This document shows positions 7,232 to 13,935 of a stretch of DNA of 34,825 bases, piece after piece. A model generated the notes under the pieces. It did not search any database and was not told the DNA's origin. It saw only the letters and a program-made list of their open reading frames with translations. Both the position numbers and the translations under genes were made by a program. Origin of the DNA: Streptomyces sabulosicollis (GTDB taxonomy: Bacteria > Actinomycetota > Actinomycetes > Streptomycetales > Streptomycetaceae); NCBI RefSeq assembly GCF_016103465.1, contig NZ_JAEEAP010000048.1, positions 1 through 34,825 on the forward strand, read 5' to 3'. The first letter of the stretch is position 1. Each line of letters begins with the position of its first letter.

Positions 7232-8593
7232 TCAGAGCACGGGGAGGTTCTTGCGCAGCTCGAACGGGGTCACCTCGGAGCGGTACTCCTCCCACTCCTG
7301 CTTCTTGTTGCGCAGAAAGAAGTCGAAGACATGCTCCCCGAGCGTCTCGGCGACCAGTTCGCTGCGCTCCATCAGGTCGATCGCCTCACCCAGGTTCTGC
7401 GGGAGGGGCTCGATGCCGAGGGAGCGGCGTTCGGCGTCGGAGAGGGCCCAGACGTCGTCATCGGCGCCGGCCGGGAGTTCGTAGCCGCCCTCGATGCCCT
7501 TGAGGCCGGCGGCCAGGAGCGCCGCGTAGGCCAGGTAGGGGTTGGCGCCGGAGTCGAGGGAGCGGACCTCGACGCGGGTGGAGCCGGTCTTGCCGGGCTT
7601 GTAGAGGGGGACGCGGACGAGGGCGGAGCGGTTGTTGTGGCCCCAGCAGATGTAGGAGGGGGCCTCGCCGCCCGCGCCGGCGGTGCGCTTGGAGCCGCCC
7701 CAGATGCGCTTGTAGGAGTTGACCCACTGGTTGGTGACGGCGGAGATCTCCCCGGCGTGACGGAGCAGCCCCGCGATGAAGGAGCGGCCCACTTTGGAGA
7801 GCTGGAACTCGGCACCGGACTCGTAGAAGGCGTTGCGGTCGCCCTCGAAGAGGGAGAGGTGGGTGTGCATGCCCGAGCCGGGGAACTCGGAGAACGGCTT
7901 GGGCATGAAGGTGGCCTGCACCCCCTGCTCCAGCGCGACCTGCTTCATGACCAGGCGGAAGGTCATGATGTTGTCGGCGGTGGAGAGCGCGTCGGCGTAG
8001 CGCAGATCGATCTCCTGCTGACCGGGGGCGCCCTCGTGGTGGGAGAACTCGACCGAGATGCCCATCGATTCGAGCATGGTGATCGCCTGGCGGCGGAAGT
8101 CCATGCCGATGTTCTGCGGGGTGTGGTCGAAGTAGCCGGAGGAGTCGGCGGGCACCGGGCGGCTGCCGTCCACCGGCTTCTGCTTGAGCAGGAAGAACTC
8201 GATCTCGGGGTGGGTGTAGAAGGTGAAGCCGAGGTCGGAGGTCTTGGCGAGGATGCGCTTGAGGACGAAGCGGGGGTCGGCGAAGGACGGTGAGCCGTCC
8301 GGCATCAGGATGTCGCAGAACATCCGTGCGGTCCCGGGGGCCTCGGCGCGCCAGGGCAGGATCTGGAACGTCCCCGGGTCCGGCTTGGCGATCATGTCGG
8401 ATTCGTAGACCCGGGCGAAGCCCTCGATCGCGGAGCCGTCGAACCCGATGCCCTCGTCGAAGGCGCCCTCGAGTTCGGCCGGCGCGACGGCCACGGACTT
8501 CAGGAAGCCGAGCACATCGGTGAACCAGAGCCGCACGAACCGGATGTCGCGCTCTTCGAGCGTGCGGAGCACGAACTCCTGCTGCTTATCCAT
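7232..8593 (-). CDS. glnA2: Glutamine synthetase family protein, GSI-alpha type (GlnA2-like)
   Basis: A 453-residue type I glutamine synthetase-fold enzyme: N-terminal beta-grasp (VRLWFTDVLGFLKSV), the DGSAIEGFARVYESDM metal/active-site loop, the FMPKPFSEFPGSGMHTHLSL segment with metal-binding His, and the VEVRSLDSGANPYLA nucleotide/glutamate site. The GSI-beta adenylylation motif (NLYDLPPEE-type) is absent; the equivalent region reads YELPAGADDDV, with a tyrosine but not the canonical context. Length and sequence fit the actinobacterial GlnA2 group; published work on S. coelicolor GlnA2 assigns it gamma-glutamylpolyamine synthetase activity, so polyamine use rather than bulk ammonia assimilation is likely. 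It precedes glnE on the same strand. Start ATG 8593 has an AGGGGA upstream. Confidence 0.93.
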   Translation of the reverse strand: MDKQQEFVLRTLEERDIRFVRLWFTDVLGFLKSVAVAPAELEGAFDEGIGFDGSAIEGFARVYESDMIAKPDPGTFQILPWRAEAPGTARMFCDILMPDGSPSFADPRFVLKRILAKTSDLGFTFYTHPEIEFFLLKQKPVDGSRPVPADSSGYFDHTPQNIGMDFRRQAITMLESMGISVEFSHHEGAPGQQEIDLRYADALSTADNIMTFRLVMKQVALEQGVQATFMPKPFSEFPGSGMHTHLSLFEGDRNAFYESGAEFQLSKVGRSFIAGLLRHAGEISAVTNQWVNSYKRIWGGSKRTAGAGGEAPSYICWGHNNRSALVRVPLYKPGKTGSTRVEVRSLDSGANPYLAYAALLAAGLKGIEGGYELPAGADDDVWALSDAERRSLGIEPLPQNLGEAIDLMERSELVAETLGEHVFDFFLRNKKQEWEEYRSEVTPFELRKNLPVL

Positions 8594-8707
8594 GGTCCCC
8601 TATCCTTGCAGGTCAAACGGCTCTTTGCGCGGGCGTGGGGCACCTTCCGCAGCCCCAGTATCACGCGGTCGGATTTCACGGAGGTTTCGTCCGGTCCCTC
8701 CGGTCTC

Positions 8708-8779
8708 CCCTCACCGCACCACGATGGGTGCCTCTCACCGCACCACGATGGGTGCCTCTCACCTCACCACGATGGGTGC
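8708..8779. repeat. Three 24-bp tandem repeats, each containing a GCACC-N6-GGTGC dyad
   Basis: Three head-to-tail copies with exact 24-bp period at 8708-8731, 8732-8755 and 8756-8779. Each contains GCACC-ACGATG-GGTGC, an inverted repeat with 5-bp arms; the third copy has TCACC as the left arm. The array begins 115 bp upstream of the GSI-alpha start and ends 70 bp before the copper operator of the divergent operon. Array geometry, conserved dyads and intergenic position suggest a multi-site operator. It does not resemble the GlnR box (GTnAC-N6-GAAAC). Confidence 0.75.
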
Positions 8780-8849
8780 ATCGTACTTTCACCCGGCCGG
8801 TCGCGGACCCGACCGTTCCGCGCCCTCCGTGGCGCCTGCCGGAGCTCCA

Positions 8850-8864
8850 TACCCCTTGGGGGTA
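8850..8864. promoter_or_regulatory. Candidate CsoR (copper-sensing repressor) operator
   Basis: TACCCCTTGGGGGTA is a perfect 6-bp-arm inverted repeat with a 3-nt centre. Its G-tract pseudo-palindrome form, TACCCC...GGGGTA, is the known operator type for actinobacterial CsoR Cu(I)-responsive repressors. It lies 17 nt upstream of a small ORF that is immediately followed by a multicopper oxidase, which fits copper-inducible expression. No csoR gene is in the window, so the regulator would act in trans. Confidence 0.7.
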
Positions 8865-8881
8865 AGCTGCCGAGGAACACG

Positions 8882-9067
8882 ATGATCAAACGGTCAGATG
8901 ATGATCTGAACGGTCAGATGGAGGCGGCGATGCACCGAAGCCCCTCACCCCTCGGCCGATCGCTGATGCGGCGCATAGAGCGGCGCGTCGGCCGCCCGCC
9001 TTCCCGGCGGGGCGGCGGACGCGCCGACCCCTACCGCATCCGGCACACATCAGCATTGGGGTACTGA
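8882..9067 (+). CDS. 61-residue basic protein in the copper-oxidase operon
   Basis: A short frame from ATG 8882 with GAGGA at 8872-8876, ideal spacing, ending 3 nt before the multicopper oxidase start. It begins MIKRSDDDLNGQMEAAMHRS and is then strongly basic (LMRRIERRVGRPPSRRGGGR), ending HTSALGY. It has no signal peptide, no membrane helix and no cysteine; it has three histidines and four methionines, too few to call it a copper chaperone. No family is recognised. Position directly after the CsoR-like operator and coupled to the oxidase suggests either a small accessory protein or a translated leader that supplies ribosomes to the oxidase gene, whose own ribosome binding site is weak. Confidence 0.55.
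   Translation: MIKRSDDDLNGQMEAAMHRSPSPLGRSLMRRIERRVGRPPSRRGGGRADPYRIRHTSALGY
8889..8920. promoter_or_regulatory. Direct repeats and palindrome at the start of the 61-aa ORF
   Basis: AACGGTCAGATG occurs twice, at 8889-8900 and 8909-8920, 20 bp apart (about two helical turns). Between and overlapping them, TCAGAT-GATG-ATCTGA (8894-8909) is a perfect 6-bp-arm palindrome. It covers codons 3-13 of the small ORF. It could be a second operator or an RNA hairpin that modulates translation; no known regulator motif is matched. Confidence 0.4.
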
Positions 9068-9070
9068 CTC

Positions 9071-10840
9071 ATGCACGAAAAGACTCGCCGTGCCGTGCTC
9101 GGCACGGGCATCGCCGCCGCGGGCAGTGGTCTGCTCGCGGCCTGTGGCTCCCCCGGCCCCCGTCCCCGCGCCACAAGCCCCGACGGCATGGACGGCAACG
9201 CGATGGGCGCCCCCGCCAGGCCCGGCGCGCCCGCGGACGACATCCCGGCGCGGTACGTCTCCCCCCACGGCCCGGAGGTCGACGCGGCCGAGCGGCGGCG
9301 GGGCCCCGGCCCGGTGCGCACCTTCCGGCTCACCGCCACCGCGACCACCCTGGACATCGGTGCCCGCAAGGTGGCGTCCTGGGCGTACGAGGACCAGGTG
9401 CCGGGCCAGGAGATCCGGGTGACCGCGGGCGACACGATCGCGCTCACCCTCGCCAACAACCTGCCGCAGCCCACCACGCTGCACTGGCACGGCATCCGGC
9501 TGCGCAACGACATGGACGGCGTCCCCGGGGTGACCCAGCGCCCGATCAGGACCGGCGCCACCTTCGACTACCGCTTCACCGCGTTCTACCCGGGCACGTA
9601 CTGGATCCATCCGCACTCGGGCGTCCAGCTGGACCGGGGGCTGTACGCGCCGCTGATCGTGGAGGACCCGAAGGAGCCGCTGAAGTACGACAAGGAGTGG
9701 GTCGTCGTCCTGGACGACTGGCTCGACGGGGTGGGTGGCCGCACCCCGGACGAGGAGTTCGAACGGCTCAACGCGGGCAAGGGCGGCAAGGGCGGCCATG
9801 CGATGGACGACAGCCCCCTGGACGACGGTTCGACGGAGGACGACGGCAAGCGCGGCGCCACGGCCACGGCAAAGACCACGGCCACGGCCAAGGTCACGGC
9901 GAAAACCACCGCCACGGCCAAGGCCACGGCCGAAGCCACGGCCGCCGGCAAGCCCAAGGCGGCGGCCACGAGCACCACCGCGGGCGGCGCCAAGCGCGGC
10001 CGGACCCGGTCCACGGCGCGGAAGAAGGCCGCGCCCATGGAGAGCCGGCTGCTGGGCGGCCACGCGGGCGACGTCACCTACCCCTACTACCTGGTCAACG
10101 GGCGCAGCCCCGAGTCCCCGCAGGTCTTCCGCGCCAAGCGCGGCGACCGGGTCCGCATCCGCATCATCAACGCGGGCGGCGACACCGCCTTCCGCGTCGC
10201 CCTCGGCGGCCACCGGATGACCGTCACCCACACCGACGGCTACCCCGTCGTACCGGCCAAGACGGACGCGCTGCTGCTGGGCATGGGCGAGCGCTACGAC
10301 GTGCTGGTCACCGTCAAGGACGGGGTCTTCCCGCTCGCCGTCATCGCCGAGGGCAAGGGGCGGTCCGCGATGGCGGTGCTGCGCACCCGCGGCAAGAGCC
10401 CGGTGACGTTCCCGCGCCCCAAGGAGCTGGACGGCGAGCTGCTCACCGCGGACCGGCTGAAGGCCGCGGAGGACGTCCGGCTGACGCCCAAGGAGCCCGA
10501 CCGGATCATCCGGATGCGGCTCACCGGCTCGATGCGGCGGTGGGACTGGGCGATCAACGGCCGGCCGTACGACCCGTCGCAGCGCTATCCGGTGCGGGAG
10601 GGTGAGCGGGTGCGGATCTCGTTCATCAACGGCACCGACATGTGGCACCCGGTCCATCTGCACGGCCACACCTTCGCGCTGCCGGACGGCGGCCCCCGTA
10701 AGGACACCACGGTCCTGCTGCCGCACCACAAGGTGAACGTGGACCTCGACGCCGACAACCCGGGACTGTGGATGGTCCACTGCCACAACGTCTACCACTC
10801 GGAGTCCGGGATGATGACCATCCTCGGTTACCAAAAGTAG
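9071..10840 (+). CDS. Tat-exported lipoprotein multicopper oxidase
   Basis: A 589-residue copper oxidase, likely oxidising Cu(I) and phenolic substrates at the outer face of the membrane. The N-terminus has a twin-arginine motif (KTRRAVLG) and a lipobox LLAAC with Cys25, so it is a Tat lipoprotein. Copper ligands are complete: HWHG (138-141), HPHSG (180-184), HPVHLHGH (~525-533) and HCHNVYHSESGM with C571, H576 and M581 as type 1 ligands. Three cupredoxin domains are expected. Between domains 1 and 2 lies an insertion of ~85 residues, Gly/Asp-rich and then repetitive Ala/Thr/Lys. The upstream small ORF ends 3 nt before the ATG and no strong ribosome binding site is seen, so translation is probably coupled. 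Expression is likely controlled by the CsoR-type site at 8850-8864. Confidence 0.93.
   Translation: MHEKTRRAVLGTGIAAAGSGLLAACGSPGPRPRATSPDGMDGNAMGAPARPGAPADDIPARYVSPHGPEVDAAERRRGPGPVRTFRLTATATTLDIGARKVASWAYEDQVPGQEIRVTAGDTIALTLANNLPQPTTLHWHGIRLRNDMDGVPGVTQRPIRTGATFDYRFTAFYPGTYWIHPHSGVQLDRGLYAPLIVEDPKEPLKYDKEWVVVLDDWLDGVGGRTPDEEFERLNAGKGGKGGHAMDDSPLDDGSTEDDGKRGATATAKTTATAKVTAKTTATAKATAEATAAGKPKAAATSTTAGGAKRGRTRSTARKKAAPMESRLLGGHAGDVTYPYYLVNGRSPESPQVFRAKRGDRVRIRIINAGGDTAFRVALGGHRMTVTHTDGYPVVPAKTDALLLGMGERYDVLVTVKDGVFPLAVIAEGKGRSAMAVLRTRGKSPVTFPRPKELDGELLTADRLKAAEDVRLTPKEPDRIIRMRLTGSMRRWDWAINGRPYDPSQRYPVREGERVRISFINGTDMWHPVHLHGHTFALPDGGPRKDTTVLLPHHKVNVDLDADNPGLWMVHCHNVYHSESGMMTILGYQK
9857..9970 (+). 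repeat. Degenerate (ACGGCCAMG)n coding repeat in the oxidase gene
   Basis: Repeated ACGGCCACGGC / ACGGCCAAGG units encode an Ala/Thr/Lys tract with TATAK, TAK and TAE units at about residues 263-300 of the multicopper oxidase. The tract is a low-complexity, lysine-rich spacer outside the copper domains and is likely to vary in length between strains. Confidence 0.7.
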
Positions 10841-10858
10841 CCGCCGTGGACGGGCAGG

Positions 10859-10887
10859 GCCCGGCCCCGGCGGCGAAGGGGCCGGGC
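10859..10887 (+). terminator. Terminator after the multicopper oxidase
   Basis: GCCCGGCCCC (10859-10868) and GGGGCCGGGC (10878-10887) form a perfect 10-bp GC stem with a 9-nt loop, 18 nt after the oxidase stop and before the nadE promoter. There is no U-tract. Confidence 0.7.
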
Positions 10888-10959
10888 GCGGTCCGCCCCG
10901 GCGCGGTCCGCCCGGCGTGAGAAGGGAGACACCCCCGGCTATCGCGTCAGACAGACGAT

Positions 10960-10965
10960 TACACT
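10960..10965 (+). promoter_or_regulatory. -10 element placing the nadE transcript start at its GTG
   Basis: TACACT at 10960-10965 fits the HrdB -10 consensus (TAnnnT) and ends six nt before the GTG at 10972, so transcription would start at or one nt before the start codon. No AGGA-type ribosome binding site is present. A leaderless nadE mRNA is therefore the simplest reading; the -35 region is poor. Confidence 0.5.
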
Positions 10966-10971
10966 GGGCGG

Positions 10972-12726
10972 GTGCCTCAACTTCGCCTCGCTCTGAACCA
11001 GATCGACTCGACCGTCGGCGACCTCGACGGCAACACCGAGTCGATACTCCACTGGACCCGGCACTCCGCCGAACAGGGCGCCCATCTGGTGGCGTTCCCC
11101 GAGATGGTGCTGACCGGCTACCCCGTCGAGGACCTGGCGCTGCGCTCGTCCTTCGTCGAGGCGTCGCGCGCCGCGCTGCGCTCGCTCGCCGAGCGGCTGA
11201 ACGCCGAGGGGCTGGGCGAGGTGCCGGTGGTCGTCGGCTATCTCGACCGCAGCGAGCGCGCCCGGCGGTACGGCCAGCCGGCCGGTTCGCCGCAGAACGC
11301 GGGCGCCGTGCTGCACCGGGGCGCGGTCGCCCTGACCTTCGCCAAGCACCATCTGCCGAACTACGGCGTCTTCGACGAGTTCCGCTACTTCGTGCCCGGC
11401 GACACCCTGCCCATGGTGCGCGTCCACGGCATCGACGTCGCGCTCGCCATCTGCGAGGACCTGTGGCAGGACGGCGGCCGGGTGCCGGCCAGCTGCTCGG
11501 CGGGGGCCGGGCTGCTGCTGTCGATCAACGCCTCGCCGTACGAGCGGGAGAAGGACGACACCCGCCTGGACCTGGTGCGCAAGCGGGCCCAGGAGGCGGG
11601 CTGCACCACCGCGTACCTGGCGATGATCGGCGGCCAGGACGAGCTGGTCTTCGACGGCGACTCGATCGTCGTGGACCGGGACGGCGAAGTCATCGCGCGC
11701 GCCCCGCAGTTCGCGGAGGGCTGTGTGCTGCTCGACCTCGATCTGCCCGCCGCCGACCCGGCCTCGGTCCCCGAGGGGGTCGTGGACGACGGGCTCCGCA
11801 TCGAGCACGTCACCCTCTCCCCCGACCCGCTGCCCCGCTACGAGCCGGAGCTCGCGGGCGGCGAGGCCGAGCGGCTCGGGGACGACGAGGAGGTCTACAC
11901 GGCGCTGGTCGTGGGGCTGCGGGCCTATGTGGCGAAGAACGGTTTCCGCAGTGTGCTGATCGGCCTCTCCGGCGGCATCGACTCCGCGCTCGTCGCCGCC
12001 ATCGCCTGTGACGCGGTCGGCGCGCAGAACGTGTACGGCGTCGCGATGCCCTCGCGCTACTCCTCCGAGCACTCGATCGGCGACGCCGCCGAGCTGGCGC
12101 GGCGCACCGGGCTGAACTTCCGCACGGTCCCGATCGCCCCGATGTTCGACGCCTATATGGGCTCGCTGGGTCTCACCGGGCTGGCCGAGGAGAACCTCCA
12201 GTCGCGGCTGCGCGGCACGATGCTGATGGCGATCTCCAACCAGGAGGGCCACATCGTCCTCGCCCCGGGCAACAAGTCCGAGCTGGCCTGCGGCTACTCC
12301 ACGCTCTACGGGGACTCGGTCGGCGCGTACGGCCCGATCAAGGACGTCTACAAGACCTCCGTCTTCCGGCTGGCCAAGTGGCGCAACCGTGCGGCGGAGG
12401 AGCGGGGCCAGACCCCGCCCATCCCCGAGAACTCGATCACCAAGCCGCCGAGCGCCGAGCTGCGCCCCGGCCAGGTCGACACCGACTCGCTCCCCGACTA
12501 CGACATCCTCGACCGGATCCTGGAGCTGTACGTCGACCGTGACCAGGGGCGTGCCGAGATCGTGGCGGCGGGATACGACGACGCGCTGGTGACCCGGATC
12601 CTGCGGCTGGTGGACACCGCCGAGTACAAGCGCCGGCAGTACCCGCCGGGCACGAAGATCTCCGCGAAGGGCTTCGGCAAGGACCGCCGGCTGCCCATCA
12701 CCAACCGCTGGCGCGAGCGCGTCTGA
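10972..12726 (+). CDS. nadE: NAD+ synthase (glutamine-hydrolysing)
   Basis: Catalyses the last step of NAD+ synthesis: deamido-NAD+ plus ATP and glutamine-derived ammonia gives NAD+. The 584-residue protein has an N-terminal nitrilase/CN-hydrolase glutaminase domain with the E-K-C triad (E44 in FPEMVLTGYP, K125 in FAKHHLPNYG, C161 in LAICEDLW) and a C-terminal ATP-pyrophosphatase domain with the P-loop GLSGGIDSALVAA near residue 332, the LAPGNKSELACGYSTLYGD segment and the GPIKDVYKT motif. It fits the roughly 580-residue two-domain form. GTG 10972 is the start; the transcript is probably leaderless. It stands as a single gene between hairpins. Confidence 0.96.
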   Translation: MPQLRLALNQIDSTVGDLDGNTESILHWTRHSAEQGAHLVAFPEMVLTGYPVEDLALRSSFVEASRAALRSLAERLNAEGLGEVPVVVGYLDRSERARRYGQPAGSPQNAGAVLHRGAVALTFAKHHLPNYGVFDEFRYFVPGDTLPMVRVHGIDVALAICEDLWQDGGRVPASCSAGAGLLLSINASPYEREKDDTRLDLVRKRAQEAGCTTAYLAMIGGQDELVFDGDSIVVDRDGEVIARAPQFAEGCVLLDLDLPAADPASVPEGVVDDGLRIEHVTLSPDPLPRYEPELAGGEAERLGDDEEVYTALVVGLRAYVAKNGFRSVLIGLSGGIDSALVAAIACDAVGAQNVYGVAMPSRYSSEHSIGDAAELARRTGLNFRTVPIAPMFDAYMGSLGLTGLAEENLQSRLRGTMLMAISNQEGHIVLAPGNKSELACGYSTLYGDSVGAYGPIKDVYKTSVFRLAKWRNRAAEERGQTPPIPENSITKPPSAELRPGQVDTDSLPDYDILDRILELYVDRDQGRAEIVAAGYDDALVTRILRLVDTAEYKRRQYPPGTKISAKGFGKDRRLPITNRWRERV

Positions 12727-12752
12727 GGCTCTCGGGCGACGCCCCGCGCGGC

Positions 12753-12770
12753 GCCCCCTGGGCTGGGGGC
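12753..12770. terminator. Short hairpin between convergent nadE and hydrolase genes
   Basis: GCCCCC (12753-12758) and GGGGGC (12765-12770) form a 6-bp stem with a 6-nt loop in the 43-bp gap between two convergent genes; its last base touches the hydrolase stop codon. It may serve both strands. Confidence 0.4.
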
Positions 12771-13555
12771 TACGCCTGCGCGTCCAGGAACGTCCTGATC
12801 AGGCCCAGCCACGCCGCCGGCGCCTCCGCGAACGGCAGATGGCCGGACTCCAGCTCGGCGAAGCGCGCCCCGGGGATCGCGTCCGCCACCTGGCGGTGGT
12901 GGTACGGCGTGGCCATCGCGTCCAGCGTCGTGGAGATCACCAGGGTGGGTACCCGGATCCGGCCCAGGTCCTCGCGGACGTCGACCCGTCCGACCAGCTC
13001 GACCTGGTCGATCGCGCCGGGCGGTACGGAGGCGCGGGCGCCCTCGATCACGAGGGCGAGCTGCTCGGGCGTCATCCGGTCCAGATAGGGCGCGCCCGCG
13101 CCGATGAGCGCCGTCCAGCGGGCGGACGCCTCCTGGTCGCCCGAGCGGAGATGGCGCAGCCAGTCGTCGACCAGGAGCCGCATCCGGGCGTTGGGATGGG
13201 CGAAGGTCGCGGTCAGGACCAGGGCGGTGACCCGCTCCGGATGCCGGGTGGCGGCGCGCAGGGCGACCGGACCACCGAGGGAGTATCCCGCGATGGCGAA
13301 GGTGTCCAGGCCCTCCTCGACGGCGGTGGCCACCAGCTGGTCGGCCAGGGTGTCGAGGTCCAGCGGCCCGCTCGCGCGGGGGGTGCGGCCGGAGCCGGGG
13401 TAGTCGGGGCCGACCACGCGGTGGCGCTCGGCGAGGCCGTCCAGGATGGGGCCGTAGTTCCCCTCGATGGAGCCGGTCCCGCCGTGGGCGAGCAGCAGTC
13501 CGGGGCCGGTGCCCCGGACGATGCGGGCCAGGGGTGCGGTGCTGGTGCTGGTCAT
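12770..13555 (-). CDS. Alpha/beta-fold hydrolase
   Basis: A 261-residue alpha/beta hydrolase without signal peptide, so cytoplasmic. The oxyanion region is LLLAHGGTGS; the nucleophile elbow is GYSLGG with Ser92; the acid is probably the Asp in STTLDAMAT and the base the His in ESGHLPFAE near the C-terminus. The substrate cannot be told from sequence; relatives include esterases, haloperoxidase-like and lactone-cleaving enzymes. AAGGA lies 10 nt before the ATG. The upstream DNA carries a MerR-type promoter, so expression is probably inducible, perhaps by a drug or oxidative signal. It is a single-gene unit: 380 bp separates it from the efflux pump upstream. Confidence 0.85.
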   Translation of the reverse strand: MTSTSTAPLARIVRGTGPGLLLAHGGTGSIEGNYGPILDGLAERHRVVGPDYPGSGRTPRASGPLDLDTLADQLVATAVEEGLDTFAIAGYSLGGPVALRAATRHPERVTALVLTATFAHPNARMRLLVDDWLRHLRSGDQEASARWTALIGAGAPYLDRMTPEQLALVIEGARASVPPGAIDQVELVGRVDVREDLGRIRVPTLVISTTLDAMATPYHHRQVADAIPGARFAELESGHLPFAEAPAAWLGLIRTFLDAQA

Positions 13556-13592
13556 CAGGTGGTGTCCTTACGTCTCACGGCTGATGACGAGG

Positions 13593-13624
13593 ACGCTAAA
13601 GCCTCACACCCATGTCAAAGTCAA
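13593..13624 (-). promoter_or_regulatory. MerR-family-type promoter for the alpha/beta hydrolase
   Basis: On the minus strand TTGACT (13624-13619) is a -35 element and TTAGCG or TAGCGT (starting 13599 or 13598) the -10, giving a 19- or 20-bp spacer. Between them lies an imperfect dyad TTTGACA-TGGG-TGTGAGG. Overlong 19-20-bp spacers spanned by a dyad are the signature of promoters activated by MerR-family proteins by DNA untwisting. No merR gene is in the window. Confidence 0.55.
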
Positions 13625-13846
13625 GGCCGAGCGAACCGGATCGGAGTGCCCCCAGGCAGCCGAGAGCTCGGCCGCGGTGCTCAGCGCGCCGCGCGGCCTC
13701 AGCGGGGTTGTGTCGATGTGCGGCTCCGCCGCGTGGTGGGCTCCGCCCCAGATCCCGGAACCGGGGCTCCACCCCTTCCAGCCGCATCGATATGAAACTC
13801 CACCTCGTGGCGGGGCTCCGCCCGTAGCGGGCCACCCCGAGCGGGA
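13625..13846. other. Non-coding stretch between hydrolase and DHA1 pump
   Basis: Part of a 380-bp gene-free gap. I see no credible coding frame. It contains GGGGCTCCGCCC at 13812-13823, whose exact reverse complement recurs at 13873-13884, so it can form an outer stem around the terminator at 13847-13880. GGGGCTCCGCCCC-type elements are common in Streptomyces intergenic DNA. Confidence 0.5.
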
Positions 13847-13880
13847 CTCCGTCCCTGGACCTCGGGGTCCAGGGGCGGAG
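13847..13880 (-). terminator. Strong hairpin downstream of the DHA1 efflux gene
   Basis: A 15-bp stem (one T-G pair) closed by the tetraloop TCGG: the inner perfect part is CCCTGGACC-TCGG-GGTCCAGGG at 13853-13874, extended by CTCCG/CGGAG on the outside. It lies 56 bp beyond the stop of the minus-strand transporter and is its likely terminator. Confidence 0.75.
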
Positions 13881-13935
13881 CCCCTGGTGGCGGGAAGGGG
13901 CGGGGAGGGGAAAGGCCCCACCGGCCACCCTCAGC

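Noticed and set aside
8708-8779. CRISPR array
   Set aside because: Units are contiguous 24-bp tandems without spacers and no cas gene is present.
8635-8865. Frame encoding repeated PLTAPRWV over the 24-bp repeats
   Set aside because: The 24-bp period keeps every frame open, and all three frames give repeats. No ribosome binding site or family supports coding; operator array is a better reading.
8594-8881. GlnR box upstream of the GSI-alpha gene
   Set aside because: No GTnAC-N6-GAAAC-like pair was found by eye; the repeats there have a different dyad.
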